Made by a program: the position numbers and the translations under genes | Notes under the pieces: model-generated | Told to the model about the DNA's origin: nothing | Seen by the model: only the letters and a program-made list of their open reading frames with translations | Databases searched by the model: none | Source: Novosphingobium album (ex Liu et al. 2023) | GTDB taxonomy: Bacteria; Pseudomonadota; Alphaproteobacteria; Sphingomonadales; Sphingomonadaceae | Assembly: GCF_029076845.1 (NCBI RefSeq) | Contig: NZ_JARESE010000056.1 | Span: 1 to 64,000, forward strand | Length of the DNA stretch: 64,000 nt | Reading direction: 5' to 3' | In this document: positions 1 to 11,064 of the stretch, piece after piece | Layout of the letters: every line of letters begins with the position of its first letter | How positions within the stretch are numbered: the first letter of the stretch is position 1

Positions 1-90
1 CTCCCCATGAATCACGCATCTTGCGTCATGGGAATCCCAAAAATTACACTTCTGCCAAAGTAGTGGTAGAGCGCATTGCCAAACCACCTT

Positions 91-1170
91 TCAAACGTTG
101 GGCAACGGCACGCGCGCGGTCTGCCGGGGGGCGATCCACTGGCCCATGCGCCGGCGCATCGGCGCGTCGAACCAGCGCACGCAAAGCCAGGCGAGCGCCA
201 GCATCGCGCCCAGGAAGATCGCGGCCATCGGCAATTGCGGAATGTGCAGCGTATCGCGGATATGGCGGAACAGGCCGATGAACGCCCAGTGCACCGCGTA
301 AAGCGCATAGGACATGTCGCCCACGAACGTGGCGACAGGCGCGATGAACCGCCCCGGCTCCACCCGCGTGCCGATCAGCAGCAGCACGGGCGATGCGACA
401 AGGATCGCGCCAAGGTCATAGGCGGCCACCGAAAACCGCGAGACTTGGGCCGCCAGCACCACCACGATCAGCACGAAGCACAGCAGCCCCGGCCCGCTCG
501 GCCGCGCATGGTCCTGCGGCAGCGTGCCCACCAGCACGCCGAACGTGAAGGAGAAGGCCGTGCGCAGCAGGGCCACGCCATATTCGCCCCACAGCGCGCC
601 GATATTGCCCGAGCCGTGATCGAGGATGATCGGCGCCAGGTTCACGGCGGCAAACACGCAGATCGCCGCCAGCGCCAGGCGCGGCAGGCGGAACAGCAGC
701 ACGATCAGCGCGACATTGGCGACCAGTTCGAAGAACAGCGACCACGACGGCACGTTGAGCGGAAACAGCGGCATGTCCATCGGCGATGGCAGCATGGCCG
801 CGTTGAACATCGCGCTCACCGCGATGCCGCGCAAATCCAGCCCGAAAGGCAGGCCATGCGTGACCTTGTGCACCGCCAGGGCGGTGGTCAGCAGCACGCC
901 GAGCAGGAATAGCGGATAGAGCCGCACCACGCGCTGGAGCAGGAACTGGCGCGTGCCCAGCCCGGCTTCCCAGCGCGGCCGGTACGCGCGATACAACACG
1001 AAACCCGACAGCGCGAAGAAGAAATCCACCGCAAGGTAGCCGTGCGGCACCAGCGACTGATCGAAATGGAACAGCGCCACCGCCAGCGCGGCGATCCCGC
1101 GCATTCCGTCCAGCGTGACGTAGCGATCGGCCCCATGCGATGCGGTTTCGGCGGGGTTCGGCGCCCTCAC
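91..1170 (-). CDS. Acyltransferase family 3 (OafA/YrhL-type) membrane protein
   Basis: A 359-residue integral membrane protein of acyltransferase family 3, which usually O-acylates cell-surface or exported sugars. Family marks seen are the N-terminal LDGMRGIAALAV with H35-F, the FFALSGFVLYR segment near residues 51-61, and an R-x-x-R-LYP motif near 80-85, followed by many hydrophobic helices. Length is normal for a stand-alone acyltransferase without the SGNH domain. It starts 30 bp after the pgk stop on the same strand, so it is probably co-transcribed with tkt-gap-pgk. The acceptor substrate cannot be read from sequence. The stop lies at 91; the first 90 bases of the window show no gene. 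Confidence 0.85.
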   Translation of the reverse strand: MRAPNPAETASHGADRYVTLDGMRGIAALAVALFHFDQSLVPHGYLAVDFFFALSGFVLYRAYRPRWEAGLGTRQFLLQRVVRLYPLFLLGVLLTTALAVHKVTHGLPFGLDLRGIAVSAMFNAAMLPSPMDMPLFPLNVPSWSLFFELVANVALIVLLFRLPRLALAAICVFAAVNLAPIILDHGSGNIGALWGEYGVALLRTAFSFTFGVLVGTLPQDHARPSGPGLLCFVLIVVVLAAQVSRFSVAAYDLGAILVASPVLLLIGTRVEPGRFIAPVATFVGDMSYALYAVHWAFIGLFRHIRDTLHIPQLPMAAIFLGAMLALAWLCVRWFDAPMRRRMGQWIAPRQTARVPLPNV

Positions 1171-1200
1171 GCGCGCGAACCCGGCGCGCGGGCCGCGCCT

Positions 1201-2400
1201 TCAGGCGGCAAGCACGGCGACACCGGGCAGTTCCTTGCCTTCCATCCACTCCAGGAAGGCGCCCCCGGCGGTTGAAATATATGTGAAATCCTGCGCGACA
1301 CCGGCGTGGTTGAGTGCCGACACGGTATCGCCGCCGCCCGCGACCGAGATCAGCGATCCTTCGCGCGTCAGCGCCGCCGCCGTCTTCGCCAGAGCCACCG
1401 TCGCCGCATCAAACGGCGAGGTCTCGAACGCGCCCAGCGGTCCGTTCCACACCAGCGTCCGGCAGGTCTTGAGCACGTCGGCCAGCGCCTCGACCGCGGC
1501 CGGCCCCACATCGAGGATCATCTCGTCGCCGGCGACTTCGTGGACATTGCAGGTGCGCAGGCTGGGCGGATTGGCGGCGAATTCCTTGGCCACCACCACT
1601 TCATAGGGCAAATGCACGGTGCAGCCCGCGCTGTCGGCCCGTTCGAGGATCTCGTTCGCGGTGGCGGCAAGATCATGCTCGCACAGCGACTTGCCCACAT
1701 CGACGCCCTTGGCGGCGAGGAAGGTGTTGGCCATGCCGCCACCGATGATCAGGTGGTCGACCTGCGTGACCAGATGCTTGAGCACGTCGAGCTTGGAGGA
1801 GACCTTGGCCCCGCCGACGACCGCCGCGACCGGCTTTTCCGGGTTGCCCAGCGCCTTGTCGAGCGCCTCCAGTTCGGCCTGCATCGACCGGCCGGCATAG
1901 GCGGGCAGCAGGCGCGCCAGCCCCTCGGTGGTCGCGTGCGCGCGGTGCGCGGCGGAAAAGGCATCGTTCACATAGAAATCGCCGTTCGCGGCGATGGCCC
2001 TGGCGAATTCGGGATCGTTCTTTTCCTCGCCCTTCCAGAAACGCGTGTTCTCCAGGATGGCGATATCGCCCGGCCGCAGGATGCCGATGGTCTGTTCGAC
2101 CACGGGCCCGGCGACTTCGGGCACGAACATCACTTCCTTGCCCAGCACCGCCTCGACCGCGCCGATCACCATGCTGAGCGACTGGGTGGACACGCGCTCT
2201 CCCTTGGGACGGCCGAAATGCGCCAGCAGCAGCACCTTGGCGCCCTTCGCGGCCAGTTCCAGGATCGTTGGCGCCGAAGCCCGCACGCGAGTATCGTCGC
2301 TGACGCGGCCATCCTGCATCGGCAGGTTGAGATCGACCCGGACCAGCGCGACCTTGCCGCTTACCTCGCCCAGATCATCCAGCGTGCGAAAGGTGGCCAT
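1201..2400 (-). CDS. pgk: Phosphoglycerate kinase
   Basis: Cytosolic glycolytic enzyme interconverting 1,3-bisphosphoglycerate and 3-phosphoglycerate with ADP/ATP. The 399-residue length is standard. Visible signatures are RVDLNLPM at 21-28, the AHFGRPKG loop, the [10 protein letters not shown] motif in the hinge region and the C-terminal GGGDTVSAL nucleotide/phosphate loop. The ATG at 2400 leaves 89 bp to the upstream gap gene. Order tkt-gap-pgk on one strand is common in alphaproteobacteria. Confidence 0.97.
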   Translation of the reverse strand: MATFRTLDDLGEVSGKVALVRVDLNLPMQDGRVSDDTRVRASAPTILELAAKGAKVLLLAHFGRPKGERVSTQSLSMVIGAVEAVLGKEVMFVPEVAGPVVEQTIGILRPGDIAILENTRFWKGEEKNDPEFARAIAANGDFYVNDAFSAAHRAHATTEGLARLLPAYAGRSMQAELEALDKALGNPEKPVAAVVGGAKVSSKLDVLKHLVTQVDHLIIGGGMANTFLAAKGVDVGKSLCEHDLAATANEILERADSAGCTVHLPYEVVVAKEFAANPPSLRTCNVHEVAGDEMILDVGPAAVEALADVLKTCRTLVWNGPLGAFETSPFDAATVALAKTAAALTREGSLISVAGGGDTVSALNHAGVAQDFTYISTAGGAFLEWMEGKELPGVAVLAA

Positions 2401-2489
2401 TCCCGATCCTTGTCTCGTTTGCGTGCGTGTCGCGTTCTACAAGTGGCGCGGCGGCGGAAACCGGATGGTCCCTGCCGCCGCGTTTCGCT

Positions 2490-3497
2490 TCAGAGCAGGC
2501 CGGCCATGACGCCGGCGGTATCGACCATGCGGTTCGAGAAGCCCCATTCGTTGTCATACCACGACAGCACGCGCACCAGCTTGCCTTCGAGCACGGCGGT
2601 CTCGAGGCTGTCGATCGTCGACGAATGCGAATCGTGGTTGAAGTCGATCGAGACCAGCGGCTCCTCGGTATAGGCGAGCACGCCCTTCAGCGGCCCTTCG
2701 GCGGCGGCCTTGAGCAGGCCGTTCACTTCCTCGGCGGTGGTGTCGCGCTTGGGCTGGAAGGTCAGGTCCACCACCGAGACGTTCGGCGTCGGCACGCGGA
2801 TCGAGGAACCATCGAGCTTGCCCTTCAGCTCGGGCAGGACGAGGCCGACCGCGACAGCGGCGCCGGTGCTGGTCGGGATCATGCTCATCGCAGCGGCGCG
2901 GGCGCGGCGCGGGTCCTTGTGGATCTGGTCGAGGATCTTCTGGTCGTTGGTGTAGGAATGGATCGTGGTCATCAGGCCGCGCTCGATCCCCACCGTCTCG
3001 TGCAGCACCTTGGCGAACGGCGCGAGGCAGTTGGTGGTGCACGAGGCGTTCGAGACGACGAGGTGATCGGCGGTGAGTTGGTCATGGTTGACGCCATAGA
3101 CCACCGTCAGGTCGACACCCTTGGCCGGGGCCGAGATCAGCACGCGCTTGGCGCCGGCTTCCAGGTGCTTGCCCGCGCTCGCCTTGTCGGTGAAGAAGCC
3201 GGTGCATTCCAGCGCGATGTCGATGCCGTGGGCGGCGTGCGGCAGGTTGGCCGGGTCCCGCTCGGCCGTCACGTGGATGCGCTTGCCGTTGATGATCAGG
3301 TCATTGCCATCCACCTCGACGGTGCCCGGAAACGTGCCGTGGACACTGTCGCGCTTGAACAGCAGGGCATTGGCCTTGGCGTCGGCAAGGTCGTTGATCG
3401 AAACCAGCTCAAGGCCGCAATCCGGGCGCTCGAGAATGGCGCGCGCCACATTGCGCCCGATACGTCCGAAACCGTTAATCGCAACCTTGGTCGCCAT
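2490..3497 (-). CDS. gap: Glyceraldehyde-3-phosphate dehydrogenase, type I
   Basis: Oxidises and phosphorylates glyceraldehyde 3-phosphate to 1,3-bisphosphoglycerate with NAD(P)+. The protein has 335 residues. The Rossmann motif NGFGRIGR is at 8-15; the catalytic motif [12 protein letters not shown] places the nucleophile at C153. The C-terminal [14 protein letters not shown] is typical. It is 15 bp downstream of the tkt stop and upstream of pgk, forming a glycolysis/pentose-phosphate operon. Confidence 0.97.
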   Translation of the reverse strand: MATKVAINGFGRIGRNVARAILERPDCGLELVSINDLADAKANALLFKRDSVHGTFPGTVEVDGNDLIINGKRIHVTAERDPANLPHAAHGIDIALECTGFFTDKASAGKHLEAGAKRVLISAPAKGVDLTVVYGVNHDQLTADHLVVSNASCTTNCLAPFAKVLHETVGIERGLMTTIHSYTNDQKILDQIHKDPRRARAAAMSMIPTSTGAAVAVGLVLPELKGKLDGSSIRVPTPNVSVVDLTFQPKRDTTAEEVNGLLKAAAEGPLKGVLAYTEEPLVSIDFNHDSHSSTIDSLETAVLEGKLVRVLSWYDNEWGFSNRMVDTAGVMAGLL

Positions 3498-3512
3498 ATG
3501 AGAAACTCCTCG

Positions 3513-5486
<1,974 letters not shown>

Positions 5487-5535
5487 GAAAAGGCTCCGAA
5501 AGCGGGAAAGACAAGACGATTCGAGTTCGGGGCTC

Positions 5536-5563
5536 CTTTAGGGAGAGGGGCCGCCGCGTCAAG
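5536..5563 (-). promoter_or_regulatory. Candidate tkt promoter
   Basis: Reading the minus strand, TTGACG (5563-5558) is followed after 15 bp by CTAAAG (5541-5536), or after 16 bp if the -10 is read as TAAAGG. This is a passable sigma-70-type pair upstream of the tkt ATG at 5486. The -10 is poor, so this is a weak call. Confidence 0.3.
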
Positions 5564-5683
5564 TTCACCGCCCGTTCCCCGCTCCGCCCTTCCCGCCCGC
5601 CGCGCTCGCGCCAGTCCGATACGGAACACGAAGTGCCGCATGTAATTGCTTGCGTTTTTGTCATTTTGGGTTAGCCAGAGGCG

Positions 5684-5869
5684 ATGAACGGGGGGTCTCT
5701 GGAAAGATCGTTCGACAGGATCGAGGCGGCTCTTTCGCGCATCCTGGCGGCGACGCAAAAGCCGATAGGCGATGCCGATGCGCTGGCGGCGCGGCACGAA
5801 GCGCTCAAGCAAAGCGTGGCGAATTCGATCGCGGCCCTCGATGCGCTGATCGCCGGGGACGACGCATGA
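5684..5869 (+). CDS. Short coiled-coil protein upstream of zapA
   Basis: A 61-residue Ala/Leu-rich, probably helical protein with no membrane segment or signal peptide. I do not recognise a named family, but a short open frame just before zapA recurs in sphingomonads. The stop is 25 bp before zapA, suggesting co-transcription and possibly a divisome role (inference from position only). Translation signals at the ATG at 5684 are modest (AGAGGC just upstream). Confidence 0.6.
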   Translation: MNGGSLERSFDRIEAALSRILAATQKPIGDADALAARHEALKQSVANSIAALDALIAGDDA

Positions 5870-5894
5870 GGCCGGCCGGCGTGGGGCCACGGCG

Positions 5895-6212
5895 ATGAGC
5901 AATGTCTCGCTCGTGATCGGCGGCCGTGGCTTCACGGTCGCCTGCGCCGATGGCGAGGAGGCGCATATCGCCAGCCTGGGCCGCATGATCGACGCGCGGC
6001 TGGAAGCGGCCGGCGGCGTCAGCGGGCAGAGCGAGCCGCGTATGCTGCTGTTCGCCGCGCTGCTGCTGGCGGACGAGCTGTACGAACTGCGCCAGCAACC
6101 CGTGCCGGCCCCCGCGAGCATCCCGCCGGGCCTTGACGCGCGGATCGCCGCGATCGCCACCCAGCTTGAAAATCTCGCCAGCCGGCTTGAGGGTCGGGCT
6201 CCCAGCGCCTAG
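5895..6212 (+). CDS. zapA: Cell division protein ZapA
   Basis: A 105-residue cytosolic FtsZ-ring stabiliser. The N-terminal ZapA domain is clear: VSLVIGGRGFTVACADGEEAHI (the Ile/Val-rich beta strands that start ZapA) then a helical LLLADELYEL segment and a C-terminal coiled coil. It is followed directly by the 6S RNA gene and the 5-formyl-THF cyclo-ligase gene, the conserved zapA-ssrS-fau order. Confidence 0.9.
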   Translation: MSNVSLVIGGRGFTVACADGEEAHIASLGRMIDARLEAAGGVSGQSEPRMLLFAALLLADELYELRQQPVPAPASIPPGLDARIAAIATQLENLASRLEGRAPSA

Positions 6213-6217
6213 ATAGG

Positions 6218-6383
6218 CTGCTGACGGGATCTGCCCGGTACGAACCGTTCGAACATCCCTGAGGCTATAAGCAATCCTTGGGAGCTGTCCCTGCCCGGAT
6301 CCTGGTCCGGCGTACATGGTTCCCACCTGACGTTGAGGCGTCAGAGGATTTCTAGGAAAACGACCCACGGTGGACCCGTCACC
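6218..6383 (+). ncRNA. ssrS: 6S RNA (SsrS)
   Basis: Non-coding RNA that binds sigma-70 RNA polymerase holoenzyme and modulates stationary-phase transcription. It is called from conserved position (zapA - 6S - 5-formyl-THF cyclo-ligase) and from a long-range closing stem: GACGGG (6223-6228) pairs with CCCGTC (6375-6380), with further self-complementary segments and a purine-rich central region between. Ends are approximate. The closing stem's 3' arm overlaps the GTG start assigned to the next gene at 6370. Confidence 0.75.
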
Positions 6384-6972
6384 CCCCTTGCCAGCACCCG
6401 AGCAGAAGGCGCGCCTGCGCGAAGCGCTGCGGCGCTTGCGGCGCGATCATGTCGCCGCGCTGCCCGGAAGCATGATGGCGCTGATGTTCCTGCGCCCGCC
6501 GGTGCCGGTGGCCGCGATGGTGCCCGAAGGCGTCACTGTCGGGCTCTATCGCCCGGTGGGCGCCGAAGCGCCGACGCTGGCTTACGCGAAATGGCTGCAC
6601 GAGAACGGGCGCCAGCTTGCCCTGCCCCGCTTCGCCAGCCGCGACGCGCCGATGACATTCGGCCGCTGGACCGACCCTTACGACGAGGATGAACTGGAAG
6701 CCGGCCCGTTCGGCGCGGCGCAGCCCCGCGCCGATGCGGACGATGTGACGCCCGGCGTGGTCTTCGTGCCGCTGCTGGGCTTCACCGCGCGGGGCGACCG
6801 GCTGGGGCAAGGCGGCGGGCATTACGACCGCTGGCTGGCCGCGCATCCTGAAACCGTGGCGATCGGGCTGGGCTGGGATTGCCAGCTTGTCGAATCGCTC
6901 GCGGTGGAACCGCACGACCGCCCATTGCACGCCGTCGTCACCCCGACGCGGCTCTACACGGAAAGCGAATGA
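6370..6972 (+). CDS. 5-formyltetrahydrofolate cyclo-ligase
   Basis: ATP-dependent conversion of 5-formyl-THF to 5,10-methenyl-THF. The 200-residue protein shows the family's basic N-terminal helix (KARLREALRRLRRDH) and the C-terminal signature GDRLGQGGGHYDRWLA, which binds nucleotide phosphate. The GTG start at 6370 lies inside the predicted 6S RNA, so a slightly later start is possible. Its stop overlaps the start of the DUF2842 gene, so the two are translationally coupled. Confidence 0.9.
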   Translation: MDPSPPLPAPEQKARLREALRRLRRDHVAALPGSMMALMFLRPPVPVAAMVPEGVTVGLYRPVGAEAPTLAYAKWLHENGRQLALPRFASRDAPMTFGRWTDPYDEDELEAGPFGAAQPRADADDVTPGVVFVPLLGFTARGDRLGQGGGHYDRWLAAHPETVAIGLGWDCQLVESLAVEPHDRPLHAVVTPTRLYTESE

Positions 6973-7187
6973 TGCGCGAAGAACCAACCTGGCGCATTCC
7001 CGCCGGCATCCTGGGGCTCTGCCTGGGGCTGGCGCTCTATGGCATCGCCGTTGCCGCCTGGATCGCGCCGCTGATCGCCCGGTGGCACACGCTGGCGCAG
7101 ATGCCGGTCTATATCGCGCTGGGAATCGTGTGGATCCTGCCGCTGCGGCGTTTCCTGATCTGGATGGAAACCGGCCGCTGGGGATAG
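6972..7187 (+). CDS. DUF2842 family small membrane protein
   Basis: A 71-residue protein with two predicted membrane helices (about residues 10-30 and 41-58) and a charged C-terminus; matches the alphaproteobacterial DUF2842 pattern (EPTWRIPAGIL...). Function is unknown. Two in-frame ATGs at 6969 and 6972 both overlap the upstream TGA; 6972 gives better spacing (8 bp) from GGAA at 6960-6963 and was chosen. Confidence 0.8.
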   Translation: MREEPTWRIPAGILGLCLGLALYGIAVAAWIAPLIARWHTLAQMPVYIALGIVWILPLRRFLIWMETGRWG

Positions 7188-7240
7188 CTGGAAGGCGCCG
7201 CCGCGTTCCTTGCCGCCACCGTCACACAGGCGCCATGCGT

Positions 7241-7260
7241 CCGGGCGATCATGCGCCCGG
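7241..7260. terminator. Hairpin after the cyclo-ligase/DUF2842 operon
   Basis: CCGGGCG (7241-7247) and CGCCCGG (7254-7260) form a 7-bp GC-rich stem with a 6-nt loop, 54 bp after the DUF2842 stop. There is no clean U-tract on the plus strand, so termination is only likely. Confidence 0.35.
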
Positions 7261-7267
7261 CCGGCCC

Positions 7268-7297
7268 GGATTTTCCGCTGAACAGGAAGGAAAATCC
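7268..7297 (-). terminator. Inverted repeat downstream of tRNA-Asp
   Basis: GGATTTTCC (7268-7276) and GGAAAATCC (7289-7297) are a perfect 9-bp inverted repeat with a 12-nt loop, just past the 3' end of the minus-strand tRNA-Asp. It could terminate that transcript. Confidence 0.4.
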
Positions 7298-7302
7298 CCA
7301 AG

Positions 7303-7379
<77 letters not shown>

Positions 7380-7411
7380 GTGTTTGGGCGTGCACCCCTT
7401 GGGGAGCCGCG

Positions 7412-7440
7412 CCACTAAGGCAGGTCGCAAAGCCTGTCAA
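7412..7440 (-). promoter_or_regulatory. Promoter of tRNA-Asp
   Basis: On the minus strand a perfect -35 TTGACA (7440-7435) is followed by 17 bp and TAGTGG (7417-7412). Predicted start is about 25 nt before the mature tRNA 5' end. Good -35, moderate -10. Confidence 0.55.
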
Positions 7441-7507
7441 CCGCCTTGCCATGTTTGCGTGAAATTCCCCGATCGGCCTGTGGAAACCCGGAATTTCCGC
7501 ACGGCGG

Positions 7508-7515
7508 TTAACCAT
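7508..7515 (+). promoter_or_regulatory. TTAACCAT, candidate CtrA half-site
   Basis: The octamer TTAACCAT, the known half-site form of the alphaproteobacterial CtrA box, occurs 61 bp before the GTG of the secreted DUF11-like gene. No second half-site with proper spacing is seen, so this is tentative. Confidence 0.3.
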
Positions 7516-7576
7516 ATCTTGGGGCTTGGCGGGCAAGATTCCTTCATCCGGGTGGACGACAGGGGGACCATCGCAC

Positions 7577-8035
7577 GTGAATTCCGTTACCGCGTTTGCG
7601 CGCCTTGCGGCTGCGCTTGCCGGCATGGCAGCCATGCTTTCGCCAGTGGCGGCAGCGGCCACGCCCAATATCTCGACCCAGAGCGCCGTCTATGTCGAGC
7701 GGCAGGAGGCCGACCGGGACCGCCGGCTCGAACCCGCCGCGCGGCTCAGTCGTGGCGACCGGGTGGTGACGATCGTGAGCTGGTACCGGATGGGCGGTGA
7801 CGGCAGCTTCGTCATCACCAATCCCCTGCCCGCGCGGCTGGCCTATCAGGAAAGCGCGCGCGAGAATCAGGAAGTATCGGTCGACGGGGGCCGCACCTGG
7901 GGCAAGCTGGAAGACTTGCGCATCGGATCGCGCATGGCGACGCCCGAGGACGTGACGCACGTGCGCTGGCGCATTTCCGCGCTCACCGCCGCCAGGGGCT
8001 CAGGCCATATCGCCTATAGCGGCATCGTGCGCTAG
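7577..8035 (+). CDS. Secreted DUF11-like conserved protein
   Basis: A 152-residue exported protein: Sec signal peptide about residues 1-30 (hydrophobic FARLAAALAGMAAML, then AAAATP), then a beta-rich domain with the pattern VVTIVSWYRMGGDGSFVITNPLP and VSVDGGRTWGKL, as in DUF11-type repeats that describe 'TNP(V/L)P' motifs. The GTG at 7577 was chosen because AGGGGGA at 7561-7567 gives 9-bp spacing and the signal peptide begins at once; the frame is open further upstream. Function unknown. A TTAACCAT box lies at 7508-7515. Confidence 0.75.
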   Translation: MNSVTAFARLAAALAGMAAMLSPVAAAATPNISTQSAVYVERQEADRDRRLEPAARLSRGDRVVTIVSWYRMGGDGSFVITNPLPARLAYQESARENQEVSVDGGRTWGKLEDLRIGSRMATPEDVTHVRWRISALTAARGSGHIAYSGIVR

Positions 8036-8084
8036 GTCCGCTTGCCACTCGGTTCCGGCGGCAAGGCGCACGGGCACCGACGTT

Positions 8085-8669
8085 TCAGCCCCTCTGGTAT
8101 TTCCAGTGGCGCTTCTTGCCCTCGGCGATCCATTCGATCGCCTGGGCCACGCGCTTGTGGCGCGTCGCTTCGGATTTCGCCTCGGTGATCCATTCCAGGT
8201 ATTCGCGCCGGGCCGATGGCGGGAAGCCGTCATAAGCGGCTTGTGCCGCCGGCACCGCCGCCAGCGCCGCGGCGAAATCGTCGGGCATCGGGATTTCGGG
8301 TTTAGGCGCGCGCACGACGGGTTCCTTCCTGGCGCTGCCTTGTTGCAGCACGCGCGCCCTGGCCGCCTGCAGGCTGGTGACAAGATCGGCATCGGGCGGC
8401 AGATCCGCCAGCGCGGTGATCCTGCCATACTGGCCCATCGCCTCACCCTGCCGGCCCTCGCCATGGATGGTAAAAATGCAATGCGCCTTGAACTCCGCCA
8501 TGCCGGCGATGTTCTTCCCCTTCACGGTGAAGTGCGGCCTGCTCCACTTGATGGTCTCATCGGCATCCGGCAGTGCGCGATGCGCCAGATCGCGCAAGTG
8601 TTCCAGGATCGGTCTGGCGAAGTCGGCGGCCCCGGCGATGTATGCATCCACCCGCGTATCCTTCGCCAT
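8085..8669 (-). CDS. YdeI/OmdA family protein with DUF1801 domain
   Basis: A 194-residue cytosolic protein. N-terminal DUF1801 domain (about 15-115: LRDLAHRALPDADETIKWSRPHF) and C-terminal OmdA/YdeI region (about 130-190: MPDDFAAAL ... YLEWITEAKSEATRHKRVAQAIEWIAEGKKRHWKY). Relatives are annotated as bacteriocin-protection or YdeI-like; the molecular activity is not established. It starts 14 bp after the E2 gene's stop on the same strand, so it may ride on the bkd transcript. Confidence 0.85.
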   Translation of the reverse strand: MAKDTRVDAYIAGAADFARPILEHLRDLAHRALPDADETIKWSRPHFTVKGKNIAGMAEFKAHCIFTIHGEGRQGEAMGQYGRITALADLPPDADLVTSLQAARARVLQQGSARKEPVVRAPKPEIPMPDDFAAALAAVPAAQAAYDGFPPSARREYLEWITEAKSEATRHKRVAQAIEWIAEGKKRHWKYQRG

Positions 8670-8682
8670 GCCGCATTCCCCT

Positions 8683-10002
8683 CTAGCTCACCAGCAGCAG
8701 CGCCGGCGTCTCGATCAGCGTCTTGAGCTCCTGCGCGAAGCTCGCCGCGTCCCAGCCATCGACGACGCGGTGATCGCAACTCATCGAGATGTTCATCAGC
8801 TTGCGCTTCTCGATGCGCTCGATACCGCTCGCATCTTTCACGAACATCGGCCGTTCGACAATCCGATTCGGGCCGATGATCGCCACTTCGGGCCGGTTGA
8901 TCACCGGGGTGGTCGCCACGCCGCCCATCGGGCCGAGCGATGTGACCGTCAGCGTCGAGCCGGAAAGTTCGGACGACTTGGCCGAACCATCGCGCGCGGC
9001 CGCGCCCAGCCGCGCGATCTCGGCGGCCAGCTGCCACAGGTTGCGATCCTGCGCGTCGCGGATCACCGGCACCATCAGCCCGGCGGGCGTCTGCGCCGCG
9101 ATGCCCAGGTGCACCGAGCCATGGCGCCTCACCACGCCCGCCTCATCGTCGTAATGGGCATTGAGCATCGGGAAATCGGGCAGCAGGCGGCAGATCGCGG
9201 TGATCAGGAACGGCAGCATCGTCAGCCGGGGCCGCTCGCCCCGCGCCGCATTGAGCTGCGCGCGCGCTTCTTCCAGCGCGGTGACATCGTATTCCTCGAC
9301 ATAGGCGAAATGCGGAATGTGGCGCTTGGACGCCGCCATGTTCTCGGCGATGCGGCGCCTGAGGCCGATGACGCGGACGTGCTCGTCCTTGCCCTTGCGC
9401 CCCGCCGGCCGGAAGCCGCCGGCCGCGTTGTAGGCCAGGAACGCGTCGAGATCGCCATGGCGCACGCGGCCGTCCTCGGCCGGGCGCACTTCGCCAAGGT
9501 CGATGCCAAGGTCCGCCGCGCGCTTGCGCACGGCGGGGCTGGCCAAGACCTTGGCGTGCGAGGCCGGCGGGGGAGCGGCCACGGGCTCGGGAGCGGGCGG
9601 CGGCGGCGCGGCTTGCTGCCGCTCCATCGCGGGCGCGGGGACCGGCGCGGGCGGCGTTTCGGCCACCGGCGCTTCCGCCAATTCGGGCGGAGCGGGTCTT
9701 GCCGGTTCCACGGCCTGTGCGCCGCTGCCCGAAGGACCATCGCCCTCCTCGTTCCCGGCGCCCTCGACCTCGATCACCACCAACGGCGAGCCGATGGCGA
9801 TCACATCGCCCGCATCGCCGGCGACCTCGATCACCTTGCCCGATACCGGGCTTTCCATCTCGACCGTCGCCTTGTCGGTCATCATGTCGGCAAGCCGGCC
9901 ATCTTCCTCGACCGTGTCGCCCACTTTCACATGCCAGGCGACGATTTCGGCCTCGGCGATACCTTCGCCGATATCGGGGAGCCGGAACGTATAGCGTCCC
10001 AT
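8683..10002 (-). CDS. bkdB: Branched-chain 2-oxoacid dehydrogenase E2 (dihydrolipoyl acyltransferase)
   Basis: Core E2 of the branched-chain 2-oxoacid dehydrogenase complex, moving the acyl group from lipoate to CoA. Of 439 residues, 1-80 form the lipoyl domain (lipoylated Lys in TDKATVE), then a Pro/Ala-rich linker, a peripheral subunit-binding domain (ASPAVRKRAADLGIDLGEV), and the catalytic domain ending with the active-site HRVVDG. Only 4 bp separate it from the E1 beta stop. E3 is not in the window. The C-terminal catalytic domain is more like branched-chain than pyruvate E2, supported by the E1 neighbours. Confidence 0.92.
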   Translation of the reverse strand: MGRYTFRLPDIGEGIAEAEIVAWHVKVGDTVEEDGRLADMMTDKATVEMESPVSGKVIEVAGDAGDVIAIGSPLVVIEVEGAGNEEGDGPSGSGAQAVEPARPAPPELAEAPVAETPPAPVPAPAMERQQAAPPPPAPEPVAAPPPASHAKVLASPAVRKRAADLGIDLGEVRPAEDGRVRHGDLDAFLAYNAAGGFRPAGRKGKDEHVRVIGLRRRIAENMAASKRHIPHFAYVEEYDVTALEEARAQLNAARGERPRLTMLPFLITAICRLLPDFPMLNAHYDDEAGVVRRHGSVHLGIAAQTPAGLMVPVIRDAQDRNLWQLAAEIARLGAAARDGSAKSSELSGSTLTVTSLGPMGGVATTPVINRPEVAIIGPNRIVERPMFVKDASGIERIEKRKLMNISMSCDHRVVDGWDAASFAQELKTLIETPALLLVS

Positions 10003-10006
10003 CGAA

Positions 10007-11059
10007 TCAATCCTCCATCAGCCGGTCGATCGCTTCGCCGATGCGAACGGGACCGGGAAAATATGCCCATTCCAGGCTGTGCGGATAAGGCGTGTCAAAG
10101 CCGGTGACGCGTTCGACCGGGGCTTCCAGGTGGTAGAAGCAGCGTTCCTGCACCAGCGCGGCCAGTTCGGCGCCGAAGCCGGAGGTGCGCGTCGCCTCGT
10201 GGATCACCAGGCATTTCCCGGTTTTCTCCACCGACTTTTCCACAGTCTCGATGTCGATAGGCACCAGCGTGCGCAAGTCGATGATCTCGGCATCGATGCC
10301 CTTTTCCTCCAGCACGGCGGCCGCGACGTGGATCATCGTGCCATAGGCCAGCACGGTCATCGCCGAACCTTCGCGCACCACCCGCGCCTTGCCCAGCGGG
10401 ATCGTGTAATAGCCTTCGGGCACTTCGCCGCCGGGATGGCCTTTCCAGGTCTTCGAAGGGCGATCGTAATAGCCGTCGAACGGGCCGTTGTAGATGCGCT
10501 TGGGCTCGAAGAAGATCACCGGATCGTTGTCCTCGATCGCGGCGATCAGCAGGCCCTTGGCATCGTGCGGGGTGGAGGGCACCACCGTCTTGAGGCCGGC
10601 GACATGGGTGAACAGCGCTTCGGGGCTCTGGCTGTGCGTCTGCCCGCCGAAGATGCCGCCGCCGAAAGGCGAGCGCACCGTCAGCGGCGCGATGAACTGG
10701 CCGGCCGAGCGATAGCGCATCCGCGCCGCTTCCGAGACGAGCTGGTCCAGCCCCGGATAGATATAGTCGGCAAACTGGATCTCCGGCACCGGGCGCAGCC
10801 CGTAAGCGCCCATGCCCACCGCGACGCCGATGATGCCGCATTCGCTGATCGGCGTATCGAACACGCGGGTCTTGCCGTATTTCTTCTGGAGTCCGGCGGT
10901 CGCGCGGAACACGCCGCCGAAATAGCCGACATCCTCGCCCATGATGACGACGTCGGGATCGTGGGCCAGCATGATGTCGAGCGCCTCGTTGATCGCCTCG
11001 ATCATGTTGAGGCTGCGCGTGGGCGCTTCGGCCAGGCTGACGGGTTCCTCTTCAAGCAT
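10007..11059 (-). CDS. bkdA2: Branched-chain 2-oxoacid dehydrogenase E1 beta
   Basis: A 350-residue E1 beta subunit forming the TPP site with E1 alpha. Family marks: NMIEAINEALDIMLAHDPDVVIMGEDVGYFGG, the RVFDTPISECGIIG block, SPFGGGIFGGQTHSQSPE, and C-terminal TRTSGFGAELAAL. The ATG at 11059 is 5 bp beyond the E1 alpha stop; the frame is open far upstream through E1 alpha but that is antisense-free overlap in another frame, not protein. Part of the bkd operon. Confidence 0.93.
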   Translation of the reverse strand: MLEEEPVSLAEAPTRSLNMIEAINEALDIMLAHDPDVVIMGEDVGYFGGVFRATAGLQKKYGKTRVFDTPISECGIIGVAVGMGAYGLRPVPEIQFADYIYPGLDQLVSEAARMRYRSAGQFIAPLTVRSPFGGGIFGGQTHSQSPEALFTHVAGLKTVVPSTPHDAKGLLIAAIEDNDPVIFFEPKRIYNGPFDGYYDRPSKTWKGHPGGEVPEGYYTIPLGKARVVREGSAMTVLAYGTMIHVAAAVLEEKGIDAEIIDLRTLVPIDIETVEKSVEKTGKCLVIHEATRTSGFGAELAALVQERCFYHLEAPVERVTGFDTPYPHSLEWAYFPGPVRIGEAIDRLMED

Positions 11060-11064
11060 GGCCT

